DNA from: an uncultured Sphingomonadaceae bacterium
Lineage (GTDB): Bacteria; Pseudomonadota; Alphaproteobacteria; Sphingomonadales; Sphingomonadaceae
NCBI GenBank assembly: GCA_947495985.1
Contig: CANMBD010000005.1
Location: forward strand, 124,001 to 188,000
Reading direction: 5' to 3'
DNA: 64,000 nucleotides
A program made the translations under genes and the position numbers. Position 1 is the first letter of the stretch; each line of letters starts with the position of its first letter. The notes below the pieces were generated by a model. It did no database searches and was not told the origin of the DNA. It worked only from the letters and a program-made list of their open reading frames with translations. This document shows positions 17,038 through 25,308 of the stretch, one piece after another.

Positions 17038-18455
17038 AGATACGCAATCCGCGCACCGGCCGAAACGACTACGAGATCGCGCCGTTGAGCAGCGAGGCGG
17101 TGGCGCAGCAGGCTAATCGCTTGCGCGATGGCCAGGTTGCCTGGGCCGCTAAAACCTCGGATCAGCGCGGTGCAATTCTGCGGCAATGGGCCGATGCGAT
17201 TGAAGCCAATCTCGGCGCCATCATTACGGCGCTGACTGCCGACACGGGGCGCGGGGGGATTTCGAAGATCGAGGCGGCAGGAGTACCCGGGCAAATACGG
17301 CGGTGGGCTGAGATGGCACCGCAGCTCATGGCCGATGGCCAGCCGGCTGATCAGCCAACATCGGTGCCGACGATCACCACTTCGACACGCTTGGTAGCCT
17401 ATCAACTCGTCGGTGTGATCAGCCCGTGGAATTTCCCCATGACACTCGCTTTGATCGACGCGATTCCGGCGCTGATGGCGGGATCAGCGGTGCTGATAAA
17501 GCCGTCGGAGGTAACGCCACGATTCATCAATCCCTTGATGGAAACAATACGCAAAATCCCTGAACTTGCAGCGGTTCTTTCGATCGTCGAAGGCGATGGC
17601 GCGACGGGTGCAGCCATGGTCGATCACGTGGATTATATTTGCTTCACTGGATCGGTTACCACCGGGCGTAAGGTCGGAGAAGCGGCAGCAAAAGCCTTTA
17701 TTCCGTCTAGTCTGGAGCTGGGCGGGAAGGATCCGATGATCGTGCTGGCCAGTGCGGAGCCGGAAGTAGCGGCGGCGACGGCGCTGAGGGCGAGTATCGT
17801 CAATACCGGGCAGGCCTGCCAGTCGATCGAGCGGGTCTATGTGGCGCGGGATATTGCCGCACCGTTCCTCGCCAGTTTGACGACGCAGGCAGAGGCGGTG
17901 GAGCTCAACCATCCCGATATTAACCGCGGCCATATCGGCCCGTTTATCTTTGAAAAACAAGCCGAAATTGCACAGAGCCAGATTGATGACGCGGTCCAGA
18001 AAGGCGCGAAACTGCTCACCGGTGGCGGGATCGAAAATCTCGGCGGCGGGCTTTATCTCAGGCCCACGATACTCACCGATGTACCAACCGATTGCGACAT
18101 CATCCGCGAGGAAAATTTCGGCCCGGTTATCCCGGTGATCGTCTATGATCAGATTGAAGAGGCGATTGCACAGGCGAATGATACTATCTTCGGATTATCC
18201 GCTGCGGTTGTTGGCGGATCGGTTACAGAAGCGGAGCGGATTGCTGCCCGATTGAAGGCGGGGGCGGTGTCGATCAATGACGGCTCGTTGACTTCTATGG
18301 TCTGGGAAGCGGAAAAATCGAGCTTCGGCTTTTCCGGACTCGGCGCATCGCGAATGGGCGCAAGTGGACTGATGCGCTTTTTCCGCAAACAGGCCCTGAT
18401 CCGGCAAACCGGTGAGGCAGCGCGGATAGAAGCTTTTGCAGAGGAGAATTTCTGA
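17034..18455 (+). CDS. Aldehyde dehydrogenase family protein
   Basis: 473 residues of the NAD(P)-dependent aldehyde dehydrogenase superfamily. The cofactor region [36 protein letters not shown], the catalytic Glu in SLELGGKDP and the nucleophilic Cys in [12 protein letters not shown] are all present, so it should be active. The product is a carboxylic acid from an aldehyde or semialdehyde. The ATG overlaps the stop of the deacetylase-like gene and its stop abuts the methyltransferase start. In this operon it may oxidise a semialdehyde released by the upstream hydrolases. Confidence 0.93.
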   Translation: MKIRNPRTGRNDYEIAPLSSEAVAQQANRLRDGQVAWAAKTSDQRGAILRQWADAIEANLGAIITALTADTGRGGISKIEAAGVPGQIRRWAEMAPQLMADGQPADQPTSVPTITTSTRLVAYQLVGVISPWNFPMTLALIDAIPALMAGSAVLIKPSEVTPRFINPLMETIRKIPELAAVLSIVEGDGATGAAMVDHVDYICFTGSVTTGRKVGEAAAKAFIPSSLELGGKDPMIVLASAEPEVAAATALRASIVNTGQACQSIERVYVARDIAAPFLASLTTQAEAVELNHPDINRGHIGPFIFEKQAEIAQSQIDDAVQKGAKLLTGGGIENLGGGLYLRPTILTDVPTDCDIIREENFGPVIPVIVYDQIEEAIAQANDTIFGLSAAVVGGSVTEAERIAARLKAGAVSINDGSLTSMVWEAEKSSFGFSGLGASRMGASGLMRFFRKQALIRQTGEAARIEAFAEENF

Positions 18456-19642
18456 TGGGCGTGGAACTACAACATCCGATGAAACCGGAACTGACGGCGG
18501 AAGAGGCGGCCCGCGGGCGCTTTGTGTCCGGCATCAGGGCGTTCATTCTCAATGATCTCGCCGGTGACCTGCGCACGGCCTATGACAAGCGGGCAGCCCC
18601 CGCCTTTGCCCGGGAGACAGGCCGGGCTCCGGTAACCAGCAACGAAGCGCATCAGGCGCTGCGCGGTGATCCGGCGTTTAATATCTATTCGGCCATGCGG
18701 GTGCAGGCGCAGAAAATGGTCTGGCAGGCATCGGGCGCTGTCGTCGCGCGTGATCTTGAACGGCTGGAAGCGGAGGCGGCAAAAGTTGCCGATGCGCCCG
18801 GCTCTGTAAACCTCGACCCCGATCTTGACATTCCGCGCAATGTCGATGCGATTGAAGTGCACCTGATGCCCGGCAGCTATACGCGCGGCGGGGAGTCGCT
18901 GGAAGCCGGTGCAGTCTATGATCAGGGGCTGGCGGTATTTTCCATGGGCCTGATGGGGGCCAATCTGGATGATATCGGTCTGTCCATGGCCGCCTATGTG
19001 AAGGGCAAATTCCCGGACTTCAAGCCGCAGAGCATTCTCGATACGGGTTGCACCATTGGGCACAACACCCTGCCGTGGAAACAGGCCTATCCCGATGCAA
19101 AGGTCGAGGCGATTGACGCGGCGGCCGGCGGTCTGCGCTATGCGTCGGCGCGCGCAAAGATGCAGGGGCAGGAGGTCCATTTTGCGCAAATGTCGGCCGA
19201 TGCACTGGACTATCCCGACGCCAGTTTTGATCTCGTCTTTTCCTCGATGTTCCTGCACGAATTGTCGAAAAAGGCCCGCGCCGCGGCGTTTAAGGAAGCC
19301 TATCGGGTGCTGAAACCCGGCGGGTTGCTTTTACACATGGAATTGCCGCCCAATGACCAGATGAATGCCTTTGACGGCTTTTATCTCGACTGGGACAGCT
19401 GGTATAATTCGGAACCCTTTTACAAAGGCTATCGCGACGAAAGCCCGCCGGAATTGTGCAATGCAGGGGGCTTTGGCGCAGAGGATTATTTCCAGTTCGT
19501 TGTCCCAAGTATCGGCATCTATGGCGAGGAAGCCGTAGCGCAGGCGATTGCGGATGAGAATGCTAATGCGGTCGATAGCGAAACCACCGGGCGGCTGGCC
19601 GAAGGTATCATGTGGTTCGGTTTCGGCGCGTGGAAAAGATGA
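18455..19642 (+). CDS. Class I SAM-dependent methyltransferase (pair A)
   Basis: 395 residues. An N-terminal domain of about 180 residues with no recognised motif precedes a Rossmann methyltransferase domain: motif I ILDTGCTIGHNTLPW, acidic loop AIDAAAGGLRYA, then FSSMFLHELSKKARAAA and VLKPGGLLLHMELPP. The long N-terminal domain (GIRAFILNDLAGDLRTAYDK) is shared with the gene at 22895-24151, which carries the same unusual GHN in motif I. It overlaps a small downstream gene by four bases. The methyl acceptor is unknown. Because O-, N- and C-methyltransferases look alike here, I do not assign a reaction; demethylation run in reverse is also conceivable. Confidence 0.88.
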   Translation: MGVELQHPMKPELTAEEAARGRFVSGIRAFILNDLAGDLRTAYDKRAAPAFARETGRAPVTSNEAHQALRGDPAFNIYSAMRVQAQKMVWQASGAVVARDLERLEAEAAKVADAPGSVNLDPDLDIPRNVDAIEVHLMPGSYTRGGESLEAGAVYDQGLAVFSMGLMGANLDDIGLSMAAYVKGKFPDFKPQSILDTGCTIGHNTLPWKQAYPDAKVEAIDAAAGGLRYASARAKMQGQEVHFAQMSADALDYPDASFDLVFSSMFLHELSKKARAAAFKEAYRVLKPGGLLLHMELPPNDQMNAFDGFYLDWDSWYNSEPFYKGYRDESPPELCNAGGFGAEDYFQFVVPSIGIYGEEAVAQAIADENANAVDSETTGRLAEGIMWFGFGAWKR

Positions 19643-19920
19643 GTTCTCAAACCGACAACCCCGGTCCGGTGTTCAAACCGGATGACACGCCGAAAGATAT
19701 TTACGGGCCAGACGGCAAGCCACAATTTTTCGACGACCCCGGCATGGACCGCTTTGTCGCTGTCGTGATGAATATGGCCCAGGAAATGTGGGTACAGGAA
19801 GAAAGACTGATGGCGCTCGAAGGGCCGGAAGCCTCCGAAGCGGACCGCGAGGCGAAGCTGAAAGCGTTTATCGACCGCATTTTTGCACCGCTGCGCGAAC
19901 AAGGGAGTGACGACATATGA
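19639..19920 (+). CDS. Small acidic partner protein of methyltransferase A
   Basis: 93 residues, unknown function. It is acidic and mostly helical, with QFFDDPGMDRFVAVVMNMAQ followed by a helix with EERLMALEG. The same arrangement (FDDPEDERMLSILMAVVGEV) occurs in the 120-residue protein that accompanies the second methyltransferase at 22536-22898. The start overlaps the methyltransferase stop and its stop overlaps the next start, so expression is coupled. It is probably a subunit or stabiliser of the methyltransferase. Confidence 0.8.
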   Translation: MSSQTDNPGPVFKPDDTPKDIYGPDGKPQFFDDPGMDRFVAVVMNMAQEMWVQEERLMALEGPEASEADREAKLKAFIDRIFAPLREQGSDDI

Positions 19921-20936
19921 AGGCATGGCAAATCGGATCCAGGATCGGCATTGGCGGACTGCAACTGGCTGACCATCCCGAACCGGAACCAGGCCATGAT
20001 GAAATAGTGGTCAAGGTTTCGGCGGCGGGTCTCAACTATCGTGATCTGATGGTGTTGCGCGGCGACTATGGTACGGATTTGCCCGAAGATCGCGTGCCTC
20101 TGTCTGACGGTGTCGGCGTGATCGAAGCTGTTGGCGCTGATGTTACAGGACTGAAAGTGGGTACCCGCGTGATGGCCCCGCATTTCGCCACTTGGCTCGA
20201 TGGTGCCTACAGCTTTGCCGTCTTTGCCAGAGACCTCGGTGTTACAGCCAATGGCTGGCTGGCCGAGAAAATCATCCTTCCCGCAAATGCCGCCGTCATG
20301 GTGCCCGAAAATGTGAGCGACAATAGTGCGGCTACTTTTTCGGTCGTTGGCAGCACGGTCTGGCATGCGATGATGGCCTTTGGTGATGCCAAGCCGGGTG
20401 ATCTTGTGCTCGCACAGGGAACCGGCGGCGTGTCCATATTCGCGCTACAGCTGGCCAAGGCCATGGGTATGGATTTCGCGATCACCTCGTCGAGCGACGA
20501 AAAACTCGCGCGCGCCAAGGAAATGGGCGCGGATTACGGTATCAACTATAGCGACCGGCCGGATTGGGGAACCGCTTTGCTGGAAACCACGGACGGCCGA
20601 GGGGCAGATGTGGTTGTTGATACATTGGGTTTTCCGGCGATGGGCGAAACCGTGGCAGCATGCGCTGTGAATGCGCGGATCGGGTCTTTGGGAGCGCTTT
20701 CCGGAACGCCGCAGGATCAATCCAGCGCCAGTCAGGGCGCGCTGATTGGCAAGAATATCGCCATCAAGGGTATCGCGTCCGGAAACCGCGCAATGCTGCA
20801 ACAGGCGCTGGATGTGGTCTCGCAAAATGATATCGAGCTGTTGGTCGAAAGCGTTTTCGACTTTAACGATGCACCTGCGGCTTACACGCATCTCGAAAGC
20901 GGCAGCCATATGGGCAAGATAATGATTACCGTTTAA
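19917..20936 (+). CDS. Zinc-independent medium-chain dehydrogenase/reductase
   Basis: 339 residues of the quinone-oxidoreductase branch of the medium-chain dehydrogenase family. GLNYRDLMVLRGDYG and the nucleotide loop AQGTGGVSIFALQLA are present; the structural-zinc cysteines are absent, as expected for zinc-free members. These enzymes reduce a C=C or a quinone with NADPH. The start overlaps the small partner gene (ATGA). It is last in the operon and its 3' end overlaps a convergent gene by 11 bases with no room for a terminator hairpin. Confidence 0.88.
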   Translation: MKAWQIGSRIGIGGLQLADHPEPEPGHDEIVVKVSAAGLNYRDLMVLRGDYGTDLPEDRVPLSDGVGVIEAVGADVTGLKVGTRVMAPHFATWLDGAYSFAVFARDLGVTANGWLAEKIILPANAAVMVPENVSDNSAATFSVVGSTVWHAMMAFGDAKPGDLVLAQGTGGVSIFALQLAKAMGMDFAITSSSDEKLARAKEMGADYGINYSDRPDWGTALLETTDGRGADVVVDTLGFPAMGETVAACAVNARIGSLGALSGTPQDQSSASQGALIGKNIAIKGIASGNRAMLQQALDVVSQNDIELLVESVFDFNDAPAAYTHLESGSHMGKIMITV

Positions 20937-21654
20937 GTTCGACCAGCTCGTACCAGGTCATCATATAACCGCCGACGCCGCCCTGCACAAAAATGCCATC
21001 ATCATCGTCGGTGATCCACACGTCATAGGCGGGGTGTTCGCCGGCCATGCCGCCGGTTCCCGGGACGATGCTGGCATCATCGATAAATTGCAGATGTTTG
21101 CACTGGAAGGTGCCAGCAGGCACGGTGACTTCTTCCTTGCCGATATAGACAGCTCCGATTTTAACCTGAGCAATTTGCGGCGGCGTTGCGCCGCGATGAT
21201 CGGGTGAGGGGAGATAGCAATTGAGCAGGCGTTTGGTTTTCTTATCCCAGTCTTTGGTCGACAGCATATAGCCGTCCGAGACAATCGGATGGGTGCCAAA
21301 ACCGTCGAGCGGTAATTCCGCAGCAACTCTTTGAGAGAGCCGCCCGATCGAGGGGCCATAGGATTCCATTTCGACATGGCTGCCGTCAAATCGCATCCAG
21401 CCTGAACCCATAAATTCATCTCCGACAGTCAGCCTGACATGGCAGTCCATCGGTTGTTTATGCTCATCCATGGCATAGATGATATCGCGCATCACTGTTG
21501 GCTCGGGTTCGTAAATCTCGCAATGCGCCCGCATCGTTACCTTGCCGTCGCTATGATGGGTGAACATGAAGGTTTCGAACCCGCGATTCTGGCCCTCCAT
21601 TTCCGGTTTGCGCGATGTATATTCTAGGCGGCCTTCGATAATGCGGTGCTTCAT
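20926..21654 (-). CDS. Protein of unknown function, DUF3108-like in appearance
   Basis: 242 residues, not recognised with confidence. It starts MKHRIIEGRLEYTSRKPEM and is rich in beta strands with paired charged and aromatic residues (MRDIIYAMDEHKQPMDCHVR, GSGWMRFDGSHVEMESYGP, VTVPAGTFQCKHLQFID, YDVWITDDDDGIFVQ). The VPAGTFxCKHLQF and DVWI steps recall the beta-barrel DUF3108 family. There is no signal peptide. I chose the ATG with AAGGAG six bases upstream over two earlier in-frame ATGs. It diverges from the membrane-protein gene with operator site 2 between them. Confidence 0.65.
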   Translation of the reverse strand: MKHRIIEGRLEYTSRKPEMEGQNRGFETFMFTHHSDGKVTMRAHCEIYEPEPTVMRDIIYAMDEHKQPMDCHVRLTVGDEFMGSGWMRFDGSHVEMESYGPSIGRLSQRVAAELPLDGFGTHPIVSDGYMLSTKDWDKKTKRLLNCYLPSPDHRGATPPQIAQVKIGAVYIGKEEVTVPAGTFQCKHLQFIDDASIVPGTGGMAGEHPAYDVWITDDDDGIFVQGGVGGYMMTWYELVELKR

Positions 21655-21706
21655 CCCATTCTCCTTGTCTTTCTTCATGCCAGTGCATTTTTCTCTTGCC
21701 AAGAGG

Positions 21707-21724
21707 AATTTGTCCGGACAAATT
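21707..21724. promoter_or_regulatory. Regulon operator, site 2 (perfect match)
   Basis: AATTTGTCCGGACAAATT is a perfect 18-base palindrome. It is the best match in the window and serves as the reference for the others. It lies 52 bases before a reverse-strand start and 38 before a forward start, in a 108-base divergent gap. Confidence 0.88.
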
Positions 21725-21762
21725 GCAAATAGCTATTTACACGGTCTGGGAGGACGTTGGTA

Positions 21763-22455
21763 ATGGAATTTCTCACAACGAATGAACTGAGCATATTGCG
21801 CTGGATTCACATCCTGGCGATGGTTTACTGGCTGGGTGGCGAATGGGGTGTTTTCCAGACGAGCTATAATGTCACGAACCGCAACCTGTCTCTGGAAGAA
21901 CGGCGGCGGCACATGGAAACTGCCTATCGGATCGACATATTGGCGCGCACCGGTATTGTCCTGCTGCTCCCGCTGGGTCTGCATATGGGTAAGATATATG
22001 GTTTTGTGCCCTTTCTTGATGGTGCTGGGATCTGGTGGATGTGGTTGTTTTTTGCGATCTGGCTGGCGATGACCTGGACTGCTTTCATCAAGCGCGAGAC
22101 CGATATCGGCGTCAAGGTGACCAAAACCGAAGAGATGCTCCGCTATCCGCTTATCGCGGTCTTGTTCATTGTCGCCTTTATGGCTTTTCAAGGTTCCGGT
22201 CCGGTTATCTCGGGTGAGGGCAATCACTGGTACCCAGCCAAAATCGGACTTTATGCCTTTGCGCTATGTATCGGCCTGTTCCTGCGGGTCGTCATGCGCC
22301 GCTGGACCGTGCGGTTTCGCAAACTCGCCGAAGGACCTGATGCAGCGGAAGAGGCCGCGCTGGAACGAGAAATCGGACAGGCCCGTATTGCAGCCTATAT
22401 CTACTGGATCACGATTTCCGGCGTGTGTTTCCTGGGAGCGGTCAAACCGTTCTAA
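21763..22455 (+). CDS. Six-helix integral membrane protein of unknown function (copy 1)
   Basis: 230 residues with six predicted membrane segments. The first segment carries WIHILAMVYWLGGEWGVF with a histidine near residue 16, and the last ends in CFLGAVKPF. A His inside the first helix followed by W-x-G-G recalls heme-binding or CopD/DUF2269-like membrane proteins, but only this one His is shared with the paralogue at 32707-33393, so heme binding is a guess. The paralogue has the same six-helix plan, the WLGxxxGVF motif and the same FLGxxKPF end. GGGAGGA precedes the ATG. A transport accessory or electron-transfer role is possible. Confidence 0.78.
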   Translation: MEFLTTNELSILRWIHILAMVYWLGGEWGVFQTSYNVTNRNLSLEERRRHMETAYRIDILARTGIVLLLPLGLHMGKIYGFVPFLDGAGIWWMWLFFAIWLAMTWTAFIKRETDIGVKVTKTEEMLRYPLIAVLFIVAFMAFQGSGPVISGEGNHWYPAKIGLYAFALCIGLFLRVVMRRWTVRFRKLAEGPDAAEEAALEREIGQARIAAYIYWITISGVCFLGAVKPF

Positions 22456-22470
22456 CGGCCAAGTTCCTCA

Positions 22471-22516
22471 AAAAAAAGAGCCTGTCCAACATCGCTGTCG
22501 GGCAGGCTCTTTTTTT
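22471..22516. terminator. Strong bidirectional terminator
   Basis: A-run, AGAGCCTG, a short loop with AACATCGCTGTC, CAGGCTCT and a run of seven Ts form a long stem flanked by A and T tracts on the two sides. It sits between convergent genes and should work in both directions. Confidence 0.88.
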
Positions 22517-22535
22517 ATTGTTGCGAGAGAAGCCG

Positions 22536-22898
22536 CTAGATTTCCTTCAACTCCCGGCTGACTTCTTCCACGGGTGGTTCGGCCTGCTGCAATTCCTCTA
22601 CCATCTGGTGCGGTCCGCGCATCACTCGGTAGATATACTCGCGGATCATCGCGCCGCGCTCATAGGCCGCCTCTTTGTCCGGCGTATAGCTTTCGATGTC
22701 ATCGCGGCTGATTGTACCCTTGGCGTCGAGCAGGCGCTCGACCGTATCCATACGCTCACGCAGCACAGAAACTTCGCCGACAACTGCCATCAGGATGGAC
22801 AGCATCCGTTCGTCCTCGGGATCGTCAAAATATTCCGGACGCTTGCCTTTGGCCTTTTTATTGGCCGCGGCCATCCAGTCGAAAACTTGGTCCGTCAT
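22536..22898 (-). CDS. Small partner protein of methyltransferase B
   Basis: 120 residues, unknown function, predicted helical and charged. RPEYFDDPEDERMLSILMAV and RERMDTVERLLD mirror the 93-residue protein that accompanies methyltransferase A. It has about 25 more residues, mainly at the C-terminus (PHQMVEELQQ). The start overlaps the stop of the methyltransferase (ATGA), exactly as in the other pair. It is the last gene of a reverse-strand run that ends in a strong hairpin. Confidence 0.8.
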   Translation of the reverse strand: MTDQVFDWMAAANKKAKGKRPEYFDDPEDERMLSILMAVVGEVSVLRERMDTVERLLDAKGTISRDDIESYTPDKEAAYERGAMIREYIYRVMRGPHQMVEELQQAEPPVEEVSRELKEI

Positions 22899-24151
22899 TC
22901 TGCTGCCTCCTGCATCTGATCGGCATTTTTCCAGGCACCATAGGCATGCCAGAAAGCGGCGCGGCCATGATCTTCGTCCTCGCCAGTTGGTGCTTCGGGG
23001 AAAATCTCTCGATCCACCACGGCGCGCACTCCGGTTTCGAAAAGCTCATCGCGATCAAAGCCGGCTTTGACCATCTCGTCTTTCATATCCAGCGCATGCA
23101 TGGATGACCAAAAGGGTTCATTGTTGTTGAACGCATCCCAGTCCCGCAGAAACTGCTCAAATAGCGGCATGGCATCGGAATATTCCGGCTGTTCCAGATG
23201 CAGCATCAAACCATTGTCAGCGAGTACACGGTAGCCCTCGGCGATGATCTTGGGCAAAGCCTTTCCGCTGGTTTCATGCAGGAACATCGTGGTTTGTACC
23301 CAGTCAAATGTTCCATCATCCCAACGGGACAAGTCTTCGGCATTGGCCTGAATAAATTTGATATTGGTCGCGCCGAGTGATTGCGCGCGGGCATGGGCAT
23401 AGCGCAAAATTGGGGCCGCCGTGTCGATCGCGATAAATTCACAATCGGGAAAAGCCAGTGCCAGCGGGACGATATTGTGGCCAACGGTGGTGCCGATATC
23501 GAGCACCCGGCGCGGTTCCCAGCCCGGACGTTCTTTCTTGATCCAGTCGACCAGCGCTTGACCACCGCCGTCGGTCAGGGCGCCCAGACCGCCTCCGGTC
23601 GTCGCAAAAATCCCGCAGTCATAATTGGCTCCAGCCGATACGTCTCCGGGCAATTCCTCGCCATGATAGCTGCCCGGCATGCAATGAATGTCTACGGCTG
23701 ACTGATAGCGCGGTATTGCGATTTCCGGGTTGAGTTCCAGCGTGCTTTTAACACCTTGGGCACCCTCATTATATTGCCGGGCCTTGGCGTTCAGCTCATC
23801 AATCTGGCGTAGCACAATGGCGCGACCATTTTGCTGGCGCATCTCCATCGAGTTGCGTTTCAGCGCGGACCAGAATTTGTGGAACGGATCCTTGTTCATC
23901 GCATGGCGAATCTCGAAACGATCCTGCGGTTCCCGGCCATGTTCTTTCAAAAAAGCCGGCAGGACACGCTTGTCATAAGCCAGCTTGTTGCCGGGGCTTA
24001 ACGTGCTCGCCATGAACTTGTTGAAATTGGCGAGGAAATCAAACCGCGCGATTTCGTCGTGGGACGGCTGTGGCGATACGCCATGCCGGGCCACTGCGTT
24101 ATAGGGTGGTGCGACGTCCAGTTTCTGGTCGTTCGGGACTGTTTTGCTCAT
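22895..24151 (-). CDS. Class I SAM-dependent methyltransferase (pair B)
   Basis: 418 residues, paralogous to the protein at 18455-19642. It has the same extra N-terminal domain (MASTLSPGNKLAYDKRVLPA) and motif I with GTTVGHN, followed by FIAIDTAAPILRYAHARA, TTMFLHETSGKALP and RVLADNGLMLHLEQPE. Its start overlaps the stop of the nitrilase-like gene. Both pairs being under or near the same operator type suggests they act in the same pathway on different intermediates or form a mixed complex. The methyl acceptor cannot be predicted. Confidence 0.88.
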   Translation of the reverse strand: MSKTVPNDQKLDVAPPYNAVARHGVSPQPSHDEIARFDFLANFNKFMASTLSPGNKLAYDKRVLPAFLKEHGREPQDRFEIRHAMNKDPFHKFWSALKRNSMEMRQQNGRAIVLRQIDELNAKARQYNEGAQGVKSTLELNPEIAIPRYQSAVDIHCMPGSYHGEELPGDVSAGANYDCGIFATTGGGLGALTDGGGQALVDWIKKERPGWEPRRVLDIGTTVGHNIVPLALAFPDCEFIAIDTAAPILRYAHARAQSLGATNIKFIQANAEDLSRWDDGTFDWVQTTMFLHETSGKALPKIIAEGYRVLADNGLMLHLEQPEYSDAMPLFEQFLRDWDAFNNNEPFWSSMHALDMKDEMVKAGFDRDELFETGVRAVVDREIFPEAPTGEDEDHGRAAFWHAYGAWKNADQMQEAAE

Positions 24152-25302
24152 ATCAAGCCCTCCTTTATCATGCGTTCGATGGTTTCTTCCTGGGTACGCA
24201 GAAAATAGTCGCGGTCCGGAGACATGATGTCATTGTTCTGGATCAAACCATCGGCTTTTTGTACGGACAAATTACCATAAGTGGCGGCAAAAAGCTCCAG
24301 TCGCTGGCGCGCCAGGAAATTTGTCATTGCCGGCTTGCGGCGTGCGGCCCGTAGTGCACCCAAATCGATATCGGCAAAGGCAGTGAAAGTCTCACCGCTG
24401 TTCGATTCTGCCATCACCCGGCCCTTATAGTCCACCACCATGCTGTTGCCGTCGGCCGAGGCCAGGGGCAGGGTCGTGTTTTCAATGCCCGCCGTATTGG
24501 CGGAGACTACATAGGCCATATTTTCCTGCGCCCGCGCACGCTTGCCGATATCCTTGGGTGTGTCGAGCGGGGAGCCGATTTCCGACGAGCTATGCACGAA
24601 AACTTCCGCCCCGCGCAGCGCATGGGCGCGGGCAATTTCGGGATAGAGTATCTCTTCCGAGGCGATTGCGGCCAGATTGCCGATCTCGGTTTTCGCCACC
24701 GGGAACACACCGTCGAGGCCATAGATATCAAGATATTTGGTCCATACATCATGCGGCGTCGGCGCAAACATGGAGTTGAGCCGGCGATAGCGCAGCACTA
24801 CATCTCCGGAGGGTGCGACGACGAAACTGCTTTGGAAATAGATGCCGGGAAAATTGGCATCCACTTCATAGGCATTGCCGGCGATGAACATTTTCAGCCG
24901 CTGCGCCATTGCGCCCAGCGCTTCATATTCCGGGCCATCCACTTCTAGCGCAGCTTTGTCGGCAAAATCGGGGATGGAAATGCGCCCCGGATAGCTGGTC
25001 AGCAGATATTCGGGCAGCACTGCCAGCTTGACCGGACTGCCGCCATATTGCTGAATGAAAATCGTTGCCGAGCGAATCTTTGTCTCGACCTCGCCAATCA
25101 TCGCCAGCATTTGCGCGCGGGCAGACGCCTTGTCCGGCGTCTTTTCAATCGAACGGGCAGCCAGTTGCATCGCGACGGCGGCGTAATTTTTCGTTTCGGT
25201 CATAATGTTATCTTTATCATATTTTCCGGTCGAAGCTAAAACAGGTGATGTGACGGTGGCACAAAGTGCCGCGGCCATCATCTGTCGGCGGTCAAAGTCC
25301 AT
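24148..25302 (-). CDS. Tat-exported nitrilase-superfamily protein with Ser in place of the catalytic Cys (copy A)
   Basis: 384 residues. The N-terminus MDFDRRQMMAAALCATVTSP resembles a twin-arginine signal, so it is probably periplasmic, unusual for carbon-nitrogen hydrolases. The fold is recognisable: Glu98 in LPEYL, then RYRRLN at 171-176 where the family has a catalytic Lys, then AAIASEEILYPEIARAHALRG, where the family has a Cys at the position of Ser215. Thus the Cys is Ser and the Lys is Arg. It may be inactive as an amidase, a Ser-dependent variant, or a binding protein. The other copy is at 55362-56513. It is coupled by overlap to methyltransferase B. Confidence 0.82.
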   Translation of the reverse strand: MDFDRRQMMAAALCATVTSPVLASTGKYDKDNIMTETKNYAAVAMQLAARSIEKTPDKASARAQMLAMIGEVETKIRSATIFIQQYGGSPVKLAVLPEYLLTSYPGRISIPDFADKAALEVDGPEYEALGAMAQRLKMFIAGNAYEVDANFPGIYFQSSFVVAPSGDVVLRYRRLNSMFAPTPHDVWTKYLDIYGLDGVFPVAKTEIGNLAAIASEEILYPEIARAHALRGAEVFVHSSSEIGSPLDTPKDIGKRARAQENMAYVVSANTAGIENTTLPLASADGNSMVVDYKGRVMAESNSGETFTAFADIDLGALRAARRKPAMTNFLARQRLELFAATYGNLSVQKADGLIQNNDIMSPDRDYFLRTQEETIERMIKEGLI

Positions 25303-25308
25303 CTCGTT

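Noticed and set aside
24256..24273. A near-match to the operator (TTTTTGTACGGACAAATT) inside the nitrilase-like gene.
   Set aside because: It lies in coding sequence with a changed core and no promoter nearby. The codons are explained by the protein (YGNLSVQK region), so it is probably chance.
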